Positions 1 to 6,519 of a DNA stretch of 7,595 bases are shown piece by piece; within the stretch, counting starts at the first letter, position 1, and the number at the start of each line of letters is the position of its first letter. Source of the stretch: an uncultured Clostridia bacterium (GTDB lineage: Bacteria; Bacillota; Clostridia; TANB77; CAG-508). The notes below the pieces were generated by a model. It did no database searches. It worked only from the letters and a program-made list of their open reading frames with translations, and was not told the origin of the DNA. The position numbers and the translations under genes are program-made. The DNA lies in assembly GCA_948663505.1 (NCBI GenBank), contig CAPNAQ010000084.1, forward strand, positions 1-7,595, given 5' to 3'.

Positions 1-49
1 TTTGTATACGATTTTATCATTTTTGTAAAAAACATTAAATTTACTTGTC

Positions 50-79
50 AAAAAAGAAGCTACACACTGTGTAACTTCT
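50..79 (-). terminator. Rho-independent terminator-like hairpin near the left edge
   Basis: On the minus strand this is a 12-base arm pair (AGAAGTTACACA / TGTGTAGCTTCT) with a one-base centre, so the innermost pairs must open to form the loop. One T.G wobble becomes a C.A mismatch on the plus strand. A run of six T follows on the minus strand only. The polarity therefore fits termination of leftward transcripts. It lies 130 bases beyond the acpP terminator, with no recognisable gene between, so it may be a backup terminator or the end of a short untranslated transcript. Confidence 0.6.
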
Positions 80-210
80 ATAAATATTTATATTATACAA
101 AAGTTATTATACTTTCTTTGAGAAAAAAGCATACATTAATACATTCTTTCTGTTTTCAACATTGTAAAGTCTTCATATTAGTTAGTGTAGCAATTTTACA
201 TAAATAAAAT
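80..210. other. AT-rich spacer with no recognisable gene
   Basis: No open reading frame with a ribosome binding site and no tRNA-like fold is visible on either strand. On the minus strand there are two TATAAT hexamers (about 101-118), but neither has a convincing -35 box at normal spacing. A very short transcript ending at the hairpin at 50-79 is possible but unsupported. Confidence 0.5.
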
Positions 211-247
211 AATTAAAAAAATCCACTTCATGTGGATTCTTTTAATT
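211..247 (-). terminator. acpP Rho-independent terminator
   Basis: Begins 17 bases after the acpP stop codon. On the minus strand a 16-bp stem (AATTAAAAGAATCCAC with GTGGATTTTTTTAATT) closes a 5-base loop. The GC-containing core is AATCCAC/GTGGATT and a T tract runs through the distal arm. The single imperfect position is G.U on the minus strand and A.C on the plus strand, which fits function in the acpP mRNA. Confidence 0.88.
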
Positions 248-263
248 AATATTTTCAAATATT

Positions 264-506
264 TTATTGAACATTATCTTTTATATAATCTACTACATCT
301 CCAACTGAAACAACTTTTTCAGCATCACTATCAGGAATTTCTATATCAAATTCTTCCTCAATAGCCATTACTAATTCAACTATATCCAATGAATCTGCAC
401 CTAAATCATCTATAAAAGATGCTTCCATTGTTACAGCTGTATCAGCAACTCCTAATTGTTCAACAATTATACCTTTTACTTTTTCTAAAATTTCTTCTGA
501 ACTCAT
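264..506 (-). CDS. acpP: Acyl carrier protein
   Basis: Eighty-residue cytosolic carrier that holds growing acyl chains of type II fatty-acid synthesis on a 4'-phosphopantetheine arm. The arm attaches to Ser39 in the motif GADSLDIVELVM; holo-ACP synthase would modify this serine. The protein has the usual ACP length, an acidic four-helix pattern, and the conserved FDIEIPD segment after the second helix. The ATG start is preceded at 10 bases by a perfect AGGAGGTG ribosome binding site (517-524). It has its own promoter at 658-686, a structured leader of about 145 bases, and a strong terminator after it. It lies downstream of plsX, whose substrate is acyl-ACP, so the pair links fatty-acid and phospholipid synthesis. 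Promoter position suggests separate high expression of acpP, with some readthrough from plsX because no terminator is visible between them. Identification is secure. Confidence 0.97.
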   Translation of the reverse strand: MSSEEILEKVKGIIVEQLGVADTAVTMEASFIDDLGADSLDIVELVMAIEEEFDIEIPDSDAEKVVSVGDVVDYIKDNVQ

Positions 507-531
507 ATTCCGAGTTCACCTCCTCTCAAGT

Positions 532-545
532 TTATCAATTGATAA
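532..545. promoter_or_regulatory. 14-bp perfect palindrome just upstream of the acpP ribosome binding site
   Basis: TTATCAATTGATAA reads identically on both strands and ends 8 bases before the AGGAGG of acpP. It could be a protein operator or part of leader folding. It does not match any operator I can name with confidence. It adjoins the hairpin at 545-582. Confidence 0.3.
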
Positions 546-582
546 CAAATCTGAAAAATTTTCAATTTTTCAGCAAATTTGT
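545..582 (-). other. Stem-loop in the acpP leader
   Basis: The inner stem is 10 perfect pairs (CTGAAAAATT / AATTTTTCAG) with a 3-base loop. It is extended by six more pairs (ACAAAT / ATTTGT) after a 3-base bulge. It lies inside the predicted acpP 5' leader, upstream of the ribosome binding site. No U tract follows on the mRNA strand, so it is not a normal terminator; mRNA stability or translation control is possible. Confidence 0.4.
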
Positions 583-594
583 GTGTAATGTGTT

Positions 595-634
595 TTATAT
601 AATAGAAAGCTCTCATGACTTTTCTGTTATATAA
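595..634 (-). other. Stem-loop near the 5' end of the acpP transcript
   Basis: Arms TTATATAA/TTATATAA and AGAAAAG/CTTTCT (one bulged A, one C.A mismatch on the mRNA strand) enclose a loop of about 9 bases. It begins about 17 bases downstream of the predicted acpP transcription start. No U tract follows it. The role is unknown. Confidence 0.3.
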
Positions 635-657
635 AAAATTTCATATTTTATATTACT

Positions 658-686
658 TTTATATTATATGTTATTATATTTGTCAA
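658..686 (-). promoter_or_regulatory. acpP promoter
   Basis: On the minus strand a consensus -35 TTGACA (681-686) is followed after exactly 17 bases by TATAAA (658-663), in a very AT-rich setting. It lies in the 212-base gap between plsX and acpP, starting 32 bases after the plsX stop, and fits a housekeeping sigma factor. The predicted start is near 651. Confidence 0.75.
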
Positions 687-718
687 GTATATTTTTCATT
701 TTTTTTATTTTATACTAC

Positions 719-1732
719 TCATTCGGTAAATGCCTCTATCATTTTATCTACAGCTTTATTTTCTACAAATTTTTCTGCTTGTATTATTGTATATTCAAAC
801 AATATTTCATCACTACTTCCATGAGCCTTTACAATTGGTTTTTTTACCCCCAAAAATAAAGCTCCACCATATGCTTTATAATCCATTGTTTTAGCAAATC
901 TATTGATTGCTGGTAATGCAGGTATAGATGCTATTTTAGATAATATATTTTTCATCATACTTTCTTTTAATGATCTTTTTACTAATTTTCCTAATCCTTC
1001 TGTTGTTTTTAAAAATACATTTCCTGTAAATCCATCTGAAACTATTGCATCTATTTTTCCTGAAAATGCATCTCTTCCTTCAACATTTCCCACAAAATTT
1101 ATTCCTAATTCTTCTGATTTTTCTTTTAATAATTTATAACTTTCTTTTACTAATTCATTACCTTTTGTTTCTTCTGTCCCTATATTTAATAGTCCTATAG
1201 CAGGCCTTTCAATTCCAAATGTATTTTTTAAATATATTGTTGACATTTGTGCAAATTGCAATAAGTTTATTGATTTACAATTAGTATTTGAGCCACAATC
1301 CATTAATAATAATTGACTTTTATATGATGGTAAAATCCCTGCTAATGCTGGTCTGTCTATTCCTTTTATTCTTCCAACTAGCAATGTTGCTCCTGCAAGT
1401 AATGCTCCTGAATTTCCAGCAGATATAAATACATCTCCTTCACCTTGTTTTAACATATTAAATCCTACTACCATTGATGAATCTTTTTTATGTTTTATCG
1501 CTATAGTCGGTTGGTCTTCCATTTGTATTATTTCAGTGCAATTATGTATTTTTAATCTATCCGATATTTCCTCTATTTCTTTACCATAAAACTCTTTTAT
1601 TTTTTTTCTTATTATATCTTCTTTTCCTACCAATACTACTTCTGCTTTTACTTTATTTATTGCGTTTACTGCTCCTTTTATATTTGCATCAGGGCTATTG
1701 TCTCCTCCCATTGCGTCTAATATTATTTTCAT
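719..1732 (-). CDS. plsX: Phosphate acyltransferase PlsX
   Basis: PlsX converts acyl-ACP and phosphate to acyl-phosphate, the donor used by PlsY in the first step of phospholipid synthesis; it is a peripheral cytosolic enzyme. The 337 residues match the family's length. Visible signatures are DAMGGD (6-11), SAGNSGA (104-110), NIGTEETKG (183-191), DGFTGN (233-238), YGGALFLG (288-295) and KAHGSS (302-307). The frame is open 25 codons further upstream. The ATG at 1732 is chosen because DAMGGD is normally at the extreme N-terminus and a GGAGG site lies 6 bases before it (1738-1743); the upstream stretch would also overlap the predicted promoter. The gene sits between tuf and acpP rather than after rpmF, the more familiar arrangement. 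Its A/T-rich codons suggest lower expression than the translation genes. Identification is secure. Confidence 0.96.
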   Translation of the reverse strand: MKIILDAMGGDNSPDANIKGAVNAINKVKAEVVLVGKEDIIRKKIKEFYGKEIEEISDRLKIHNCTEIIQMEDQPTIAIKHKKDSSMVVGFNMLKQGEGDVFISAGNSGALLAGATLLVGRIKGIDRPALAGILPSYKSQLLLMDCGSNTNCKSINLLQFAQMSTIYLKNTFGIERPAIGLLNIGTEETKGNELVKESYKLLKEKSEELGINFVGNVEGRDAFSGKIDAIVSDGFTGNVFLKTTEGLGKLVKRSLKESMMKNILSKIASIPALPAINRFAKTMDYKAYGGALFLGVKKPIVKAHGSSDEILFEYTIIQAEKFVENKAVDKMIEAFTE

Positions 1733-1765
1733 GCTTTTCCTCCAATTTGATTTTATATATTGTAT

Positions 1766-1779
1766 TAACAATATTGTTA
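1766..1779. promoter_or_regulatory. 14-bp palindrome at the plsX transcription start, possible operator
   Basis: TAACAATATTGTTA is a perfect palindrome touching the downstream edge of the predicted plsX -10 box, so a protein bound here would block initiation. Fatty-acid genes in Bacillota are often controlled by FapR or FabT-like repressors, but this sequence does not clearly match either site as I know it. Chance palindromes are common in DNA this AT-rich. Confidence 0.3.
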
Positions 1780-1807
1780 TTTTATTATTGTTTTTATAAA
1801 AATGCAA
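1779..1807 (-). promoter_or_regulatory. plsX promoter
   Basis: TTGCAT (1802-1807) and TAAAAT (1779-1784) on the minus strand, separated by 17 bases. The promoter lies downstream of the tuf terminator and 46 bases upstream of the plsX start, so plsX transcription appears independent of tuf. Confidence 0.6.
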
Positions 1808-1894
1808 TAGATTTGTGAAAATAATATGAAAAATAGTTATAGGTTGTTAATAGTCAGCCTTGATTAAGATAATTTATTAAAATTATTCAGTAAC

Positions 1895-1927
1895 AAAAAT
1901 AGAGAAAAGCTTTAAACTCTTCCCTAT
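1895..1927 (-). terminator. tuf Rho-independent terminator
   Basis: On the minus strand an 11-bp stem (ATAGGGAAGAG with CTTTTCTCTAT, two G.U pairs) closes a 7-base loop and runs into TTTTTG. It starts 13 bases after the tuf stop codon. The wobble pairs form only on the mRNA strand, supporting leftward function. It probably ends the str cluster transcript. Confidence 0.85.
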
Positions 1928-1940
1928 CTTTTATTAATTA

Positions 1941-3143
1941 TTATTGAATTATATCAGCAACAACACCTGAACCAACTGTTCTACCACCTTCACGAATAGC
2001 GAATCTTAATCCTTTTTCAATAGCTATTGGTGTAATCAATTCGATAGTCATTGAAACATTATCTCCTGGCATAACCATTTCTGTTCCAGCAGCTAATTCG
2101 ATAACACCTGTAACATCTGTTGTTCTGAAGTAGAATTGTGGTCTGTATCCATTAAAGAATGGTGTATGTCTTCCACCTTCTTCTTTAGTTAATACATAAA
2201 CTTCAGAAGTGAATTTTGTATGTGGATTAATTGTTCCTGGTTTACATAGAACTTGACCTCTTTCGATATCTTTTCTATCAATACCTCTTAATAGAACACC
2301 TATATTATCTCCAGCTTCAGCTTGATCTAATAATTTTCTGAACATTTCAACACCTGTAACAACTGTTTTTCTTCTTTCAGCTGTTAAACCGATGATTTCA
2401 ACTTCGTCTTGTAATTTAACTTCTCCTCTTTCTACTCTACCTGTTGCAACAGTTCCACGTCCTGTAATTGTGAATACGTCTTCAACTGGCATTAAGAATG
2501 GTTGATCTACTGGTCTTTCTGGTGTTGGGATATAGCTATCAACCGCAGCCATTAATTCTTTCATTGGTTTATAAACTTCATCATCTGGATTTGTTGATGA
2601 ACTTTCTAGAACTTGTAATGAAGATCCTTTTATAATTGGAATATCATCTCCTGGGAAACCATATTCTGATAATAGATCTCTAACTTCCATTTCAACTAAT
2701 TCTAATAATTCTGGGTCATCAACCATATCACATTTATTTAAGTATACAACAATGTATTTAACTCCAACTTGTCTTGCAAGTAATATATGCTCTCTTGTTT
2801 GAGGCATTGGTCCATCTGCTGCAGATACTACTAATACTGCACCATCCATTTGAGCTGCACCTGTAATCATATTTTTTACATAGTCAGCGTGACCTGGACA
2901 GTCAACGTGTGCATAGTGTCTGTTATCTGTTTCATATTCTACGTGAGCTGTGTTGATTGTGATTCCTCTTGCTTTTTCCTCTGGAGCTCCATCGATTTGA
3001 TCATAAGCTTCAAATTTAGCTTTTCCTAATAATGATAAATATTTTGTAATAGCTGCTGTTGTTGTTGTTTTACCATGGTCAACATGTCCGATTGTACCAA
3101 TGTTAACGTGTGGTTTTGTTCTTTCAAATTTTGCTTTTGCCAT
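1941..3143 (-). CDS. tuf: Translation elongation factor Tu
   Basis: EF-Tu is the GTPase that carries aminoacyl-tRNA to the ribosomal A site. At 400 residues it is at the upper end of the usual range (about 394-400). The GTPase motifs are intact: GHVDHGKT (19-26), the switch I threonine Thr62 in RGITIN, DCPGH (81-85) with catalytic His85, and NKCD (136-139). The beta-barrel domains follow from about 210. The segment LESSSTNPDDEV (about 179-190), before domain II, is slightly longer than in many EF-Tu proteins and accounts for most of the extra length. The ATG has an AAGGAGGA site 7 bases upstream. The gene closes the str cluster and also has its own promoter and leader, which fits the excess of EF-Tu over ribosomes. 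Many bacteria carry a second tuf copy elsewhere; this cannot be seen here. Confidence 0.98.
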   Translation of the reverse strand: MAKAKFERTKPHVNIGTIGHVDHGKTTTTAAITKYLSLLGKAKFEAYDQIDGAPEEKARGITINTAHVEYETDNRHYAHVDCPGHADYVKNMITGAAQMDGAVLVVSAADGPMPQTREHILLARQVGVKYIVVYLNKCDMVDDPELLELVEMEVRDLLSEYGFPGDDIPIIKGSSLQVLESSSTNPDDEVYKPMKELMAAVDSYIPTPERPVDQPFLMPVEDVFTITGRGTVATGRVERGEVKLQDEVEIIGLTAERRKTVVTGVEMFRKLLDQAEAGDNIGVLLRGIDRKDIERGQVLCKPGTINPHTKFTSEVYVLTKEEGGRHTPFFNGYRPQFYFRTTDVTGVIELAAGTEMVMPGDNVSMTIELITPIAIEKGLRFAIREGGRTVGSGVVADIIQ

Positions 3144-3169
3144 TTTTAAATCCTCCTTAATTTTATAGT

Positions 3170-3207
3170 GGTCAGAAGTTAGATATCATAGGTCAGACAT
3201 TCATATC
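3170..3207 (-). repeat. Imperfect tandem repeat in the tuf leader
   Basis: Two units, plus-strand 3170-3187 and 3191-3207, have a 21-base period. Both begin GGTCAGA and end ATATC. An inverted TCTGA (3206-3210) and AGATAT/ATATCT arms (3181-3186, 3203-3208) also allow a small hairpin. It lies in the untranslated leader of tuf between promoter and ribosome binding site. The composition differs from the very AT-rich flanks. Confidence 0.5.
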
Positions 3208-3276
3208 TGATTCCTTTAACCCTATCCTTCTGCCTTCATTTATTTTTTAAATTTAATAACTTTTTAATTTACTTGC

Positions 3277-3305
3277 ATTCTATAACATTTTTAACAAAAA
3301 AGCAA
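3277..3305 (-). promoter_or_regulatory. tuf promoter inside the fusA-tuf spacer
   Basis: On the minus strand TTGCTT (3300-3305) and TAGAAT (3277-3282) are separated by 17 bases. The predicted start near 3270 gives a leader of about 127 bases. An internal promoter lets EF-Tu be made in excess over S12, S7 and EF-G. Confidence 0.6.
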
Positions 3306-3343
3306 GCCTTTTTTTATTTTATTATTTTTATCGTTATTATATT

Positions 3344-3467
3344 AATTTGTTTTAAAAGTGATGAGATATGGATTTTTAGCATTTAATGCAAGGCGAAGGT
3401 GTACGTTGGTATATCGAGGTTTGCATTAAAAATAAAAATTCGTAAATTATTGCTTTTAAAGCAAATT
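3344..3467 (+). repeat. Long hairpin element, copy 1 (fusA-tuf spacer)
   Basis: Plus-strand arms 3344-3404 and 3409-3467 form about 52 pairs around a GTTG loop. Nine are G.U and none is A.C. The upper stem has a perfect 10-bp run (TTTAATGCAA/TTGCATTAAA), tandem G.A mismatches (3395-3396 with 3416-3417), a bulged A at 3397 and a GGTGTAC/GTATATC top. A small internal loop separates upper and lower stems. The outer edge reaches the first base of the fusA stop codon on the plus strand. Homology to copies 2 and 3 is clear in TGATRAGATRTG, in AAATTATTGCTTTTAA (shared with copy 2), and in the apical arrangement. No coding sequence is present. I do not recognise the family. Confidence 0.85.
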
Positions 3468-5548
3468 TATTCTGCTTTTTTTCTTGAAGAAACAATAGCC
3501 TCAAGAACTGATTTTGGAACTTCTTCATAATGAGAAGGTTCCATAGAGTATGAACCTCTACCTTGAGTTTTAGAACGTAAGTCTGTAGCATAACCAAACA
3601 TTTCTGATAATGGTATAAATGAGTGAATTTCTTGCATTCCATCATTTGCATCCATACCTTCCATTCTACCTCTTCTAGAGTTTACATCACCAATAACATC
3701 TCCCATGTATTCTTCTGGAACTGTTATTTCAACTTTCATAATTGGCTCTAATATAACAGACTTAGCTTGTTTACATCCTTCTTTGAATGCCATAGAAGCA
3801 GCAATTTTAAATGCCATTTCTGAAGAGTCAACTTCGTGATATGAACCATCAACTAAAGAAACTTTGAAATCTATAACTGGGTAACCAGCTAAGATACCAC
3901 TTTCAGCAGCTTCTCTCATACCTTGTTCAATTGGTTTAATATATTCTTTTGGAACAGATCCTCCAACAATTTTACTTTCAAATTCTATTCCTTTACCTGG
4001 CTCTAATGGTTCCATTTCAAACCAAACATCACCATATTGACCTTTACCACCAGATTGACGAATAAATTTACCTTGAACTTTTACTTTATTTCTAATAGTT
4101 TCTTTGTAAGCAACTTGTGGTTTACCTACATTACATTCAACTTTAAATTCTCTTTTTAATCTATCAACAATTATATCCAAGTGTAATTCACCCATACCAG
4201 CAATAATTGTTTGTCCTGTTTCTTGATTTGTATAAGCTTTAAATGTTGGATCTTCTTCAGCTAATTTTGCTAAAGCTATTCCCATTTTTTCTTGAGCTGC
4301 TTTATCCTTTGGCTCAATAGCTATATCAATAACTGGTTCAGGGAATTCCATTGATTCTAGGATTATTGGATGTTCAGGATCACATAAAGTATTTCCTGTT
4401 GTAACATCTTTTAAACCTACTGCTGCAGCAATATCTCCAGCATATACTTTTTCAATATCTTCTCTATGATTTGAGTGCATTTGTAGAATTCTTCCGACTC
4501 TTTCTTTTTTATCTTTACTTGAGTTTAATACTGTTGAACCTGATTCAAGTGTTCCAGAATAAACTCTAAAGAAACATAATTTTCCAACAAATGGGTCTGT
4601 TGCAATTTTAAATGCTAAAGCTGCAAATGGTTCTGAATCAGATGTTTTTGCTTCTGTTTCTTCTCCATCCATTGTTTCACCTTTAATATGAGCTATATCT
4701 AATGGTGATGGCATATAATCAACTATTGCATCTAATAACTCCTGAACACCTTTGTTTTTATATGAAGAACCACATGTAACTGGAACTATTTTATTAGCTA
4801 TTGTACCAGTTCTTAAACCTTTTTTGATTTCTTCTTCTGTTAGCTCTTCACCATCTAAATATTTCATCATTAATTCTTCATCTTGTTCAGCTACTGCTTC
4901 TATCATAGCAGATCTAAATTCTTCTGCTTGCGCTTTCATATCTTCTGGTACATCTGTTTCTTCAATATCTTGACCTAAATCATCTTTATGAATAAAAGCT
5001 CTCATTTTTATTAAATCAACTATACCTTTAAATTGATCTTCAGCACCAATTGGTAATTGAATTGGTACAGCATTTGCTTTTAATCTATTTTTTAATTGTT
5101 CAACGCAAAGCATAAAGTTTGCACCTGTTATGTCCATTTTATTTACATATACCATTCTTGGTACACTATATTTATCAGCTTGTCTCCAAACTGTTTCTGT
5201 TTGAGGTTGAACCCCTCCTTTTGCTGCCAAAACTGTTACAGCTCCATCAAGAACTTTTAAAGATCTTTGAACCTCTACTGTAAAATCAACGTGACCTGGA
5301 GTATCAATAATATTAATTCTATTATTATTCCAAAAACATGTTGTACAGGCAGATGTGATTGTAATACCTCTTTCTTGTTCTTGAGCCATCCAGTCCATAG
5401 TTGCAGCACCTTCATGTGTTTCACCTATTTTGTGTACTTTTCCTGTATAGAATAATATTCTCTCTGTTGTTGTTGTTTTACCAGCATCAATATGAGCCAT
5501 TATTCCTATATTTCTTGTTCTTTCTAATGGGTATGCTCTTCCTGCCAT
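3467..5548 (-). CDS. fusA: Translation elongation factor G
   Basis: EF-G is the ribosomal translocase, a five-domain GTPase that moves tRNAs and mRNA after peptide transfer and also helps recycle ribosomes. The 693 residues match bacterial EF-G. GTPase motifs are AHIDAGKT (18-25), RGITI (60-64), DTPGH (82-86), NKMD (136-139) and TCGSS (about 258-262). Domain IV carries QSGGKGQYGDVW (498-509), and the C-terminal domain includes EEYMGDVIGDVNSRRG (612-627). The start is ATG. The Shine-Dalgarno region is atypical (AAGGAAGGGGG, 5560-5570), with 11 bases between the G run and the start. It is the third gene of the str cluster, with 314 bases separating it from rpsG. No convincing promoter of its own is visible. 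Identification is secure. Confidence 0.98.
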   Translation of the reverse strand: MAGRAYPLERTRNIGIMAHIDAGKTTTTERILFYTGKVHKIGETHEGAATMDWMAQEQERGITITSACTTCFWNNNRINIIDTPGHVDFTVEVQRSLKVLDGAVTVLAAKGGVQPQTETVWRQADKYSVPRMVYVNKMDITGANFMLCVEQLKNRLKANAVPIQLPIGAEDQFKGIVDLIKMRAFIHKDDLGQDIEETDVPEDMKAQAEEFRSAMIEAVAEQDEELMMKYLDGEELTEEEIKKGLRTGTIANKIVPVTCGSSYKNKGVQELLDAIVDYMPSPLDIAHIKGETMDGEETEAKTSDSEPFAALAFKIATDPFVGKLCFFRVYSGTLESGSTVLNSSKDKKERVGRILQMHSNHREDIEKVYAGDIAAAVGLKDVTTGNTLCDPEHPIILESMEFPEPVIDIAIEPKDKAAQEKMGIALAKLAEEDPTFKAYTNQETGQTIIAGMGELHLDIIVDRLKREFKVECNVGKPQVAYKETIRNKVKVQGKFIRQSGGKGQYGDVWFEMEPLEPGKGIEFESKIVGGSVPKEYIKPIEQGMREAAESGILAGYPVIDFKVSLVDGSYHEVDSSEMAFKIAASMAFKEGCKQAKSVILEPIMKVEITVPEEYMGDVIGDVNSRRGRMEGMDANDGMQEIHSFIPLSEMFGYATDLRSKTQGRGSYSMEPSHYEEVPKSVLEAIVSSRKKAE

Positions 5549-5612
5549 TCTTTTATTTTCCCCCTTCCTTAATCAAAATCCACTAAATTAGTTTTTAGCT
5601 GTGTCAAACTTC

Positions 5613-5659
5613 ATAAAAATTTTTTCAATATACATGAGTATTATCTCAAAAATTTTTAT
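5613..5659. repeat. AT-rich inverted repeat in the fusA leader
   Basis: Arms ATAAAAATTTTT and AAAAATTTTTAT (12 bp) flank a region containing a smaller TGAG/CTCA hairpin. There is no U tract outside the arms in the mRNA sense. It could form leader structure in the rpsG-fusA spacer. No function is assignable. Confidence 0.35.
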
Positions 5660-5734
5660 TTGTTTTCCTGCTAAAATTCTAATTTATTGAATTTTATAAC
5701 TACTATTTAAAATTCCTATTTTTAATCGTAATCC

Positions 5735-5865
5735 TAAAATTTTGATTAAAAGTGATAAGATGTGCATTTTTGATATTTTCTTCAAGCTGAGGCTATACGT
5801 TTGTATGCCCAAGTTTTAAGGAAATATCGAAAATGTGCAAATTATTGCTTTTAATCGAAATTTTA
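5735..5865 (+). repeat. Long hairpin element, copy 2 (rpsG-fusA spacer)
   Basis: Plus-strand arms 5735-5798 and 5803-5865 stay in one register, apart from a single bulged T (5794), for 58 pairs around a GTTT loop. Eight pairs are G.U. The only A.C is 5790 with 5810, at the internal purine mismatch. The outer 18 pairs are continuous (one G.U) and include the rpsG stop codon (5863-5865), so gene end and element overlap. The top, GGC-T-ATAC / GTATGCC, matches copy 3 base for base; the lower stem and 3' arm are closer to copy 1. No coding potential of its own. Confidence 0.87.
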
Positions 5866-6333
5866 CCATTTATAGTGAGCAAAAGCTTTATTCGCCTCTG
5901 CCATTCTATGAGTGTCTTCTTTCTTCTTGAATGCTCCACCATTACCAGCAACAGCATCCATAATTTCACCAGCAAGTTTTTCAGCCATAGTCTTTTCATG
6001 TCTATTTCTAGCATAAGTAACTAACCATCTTAAACCTAAAGTTTGTCTTCTTTCAGGTCTAATCTCTAATGGAACTTGGTATGTAGCTCCACCAACTCTT
6101 CTAGCCTTAACTTCAAGTACTGGCATAATATTTTCTAAAGCTGCTTCAAAAACCTCTAAAGGATTTTTTCCTTCTTTTTCTTTTATGATATCAAAAGCAC
6201 CATAAACAATTTTTTGAGCAACTGATTTTTTACCATCTAACATAATGTTGTTTATTAATTTAGTAACAACTTTACTATTATATATTGGATCTGGTAAAAC
6301 ATCTCTTTTTGCTATATATCCTTTTCTTGGCAC
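5863..6333 (-). CDS. rpsG: 30S ribosomal protein S7
   Basis: S7 is a primary 16S rRNA-binding protein that starts assembly of the 30S head and lines the mRNA exit/E-site region. The 156 residues are the usual length for Bacillota, from MPRKG to the terminal FAHYKW. The conserved core includes LDGKKSVAQKIVYGA (32-46), VKARRVGGATYQVP, RPERRQTLGLRWL and AGNGGAFKKKEDTHRMAEAN. Initiation is at GTG, fixed by the MPRKG N-terminus and an AGGAGGG site 7 bases upstream (6341-6347). In other bacteria S7 represses translation of its own operon; a corresponding binding site is not evident here. A 310-base spacer separates it from rpsL, far longer than usual. Its stop codon is inside the base of hairpin copy 2. 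Confidence 0.97.
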   Translation of the reverse strand: MPRKGYIAKRDVLPDPIYNSKVVTKLINNIMLDGKKSVAQKIVYGAFDIIKEKEGKNPLEVFEAALENIMPVLEVKARRVGGATYQVPLEIRPERRQTLGLRWLVTYARNRHEKTMAEKLAGEIMDAVAGNGGAFKKKEDTHRMAEANKAFAHYKW

Positions 6334-6357
6334 TATTCTTCCCTCCTTTTAAATTTT

Positions 6358-6411
6358 AATACTTCATAAAAAGTATTTTCGGTACTCTGATAGAAAAACT
6401 ATCCGTATAGT
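6358..6411 (-). other. Cluster of small hairpins in the rpsG leader, two mutually exclusive
   Basis: AATACTT/AAGTATT (6358-6377) is a perfect 7-bp stem 11 bases upstream of the rpsG ribosome binding site. Next, GATAG/CTATC (6389-6403) and ACTAT/ATAGT (6398-6411) are 5-bp stems sharing bases 6398-6402/6403, so only one can form at a time. Stems this short may be chance in AT-rich DNA, but their placement before rpsG would suit leader control. Confidence 0.3.
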
Positions 6412-6519
6412 GCATATAATCTATATTAAATTTAAGTACCTTAAATTCTAATAAGTTACAAGCACTACAATTTTTACGACGCTTGACAACGCAAGATGCC
6501 ATTTTTTTGTTCTAAATAA
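6412..6519. other. Non-coding rpsL-rpsG spacer with fragments resembling hairpin copy 3
   Basis: No gene or convincing promoter is seen. GTTACAAGC (6455-6463) and GCAAGATGCC (6491-6500) recur in the same order in hairpin copy 3 (6559-6567 and 6617-6626), with a shorter interval here. This may be a decayed partial copy of the element or coincidence. Confidence 0.3.

Noticed and set aside
11..51. Promoter for a gene beyond the left edge, from TTGACA at 46-51 (minus strand)
   Set aside because: The -10 options are weak: TACAAA at 18 bases, or TAAAAT 29 bases away. The -35 is also partly the T run of the terminator hairpin.
419..859. Overlapping plus-strand ORFs rich in Phe, Tyr, Ile and Leu
   Set aside because: They arise from the AT-rich complement of acpP, its leader and plsX; they lack ribosome binding sites and look like random translation rather than membrane proteins.
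1733..1807. Upstream start for plsX adding 25 residues
   Set aside because: It would place coding sequence over the predicted promoter and palindrome, lacks a ribosome binding site, and precedes the family's conserved N-terminal MKIILDAMGGD.
3376..3651. 91-codon minus-strand ORF overlapping the end of fusA
   Set aside because: It lies in another frame of fusA and runs through hairpin copy 1. It has no ribosome binding site and a low-complexity composition.
5579..5607. TTGACA (minus strand, 5602-5607) as a fusA promoter
   Set aside because: No acceptable -10 box at 15-18 bases; the hexamer at 17 bases is AGTGGA.
5793..6024. Two ORFs (one per strand) across the end of rpsG
   Set aside because: Both are shadows of rpsG and hairpin copy 2, without start signals or recognisable protein features.
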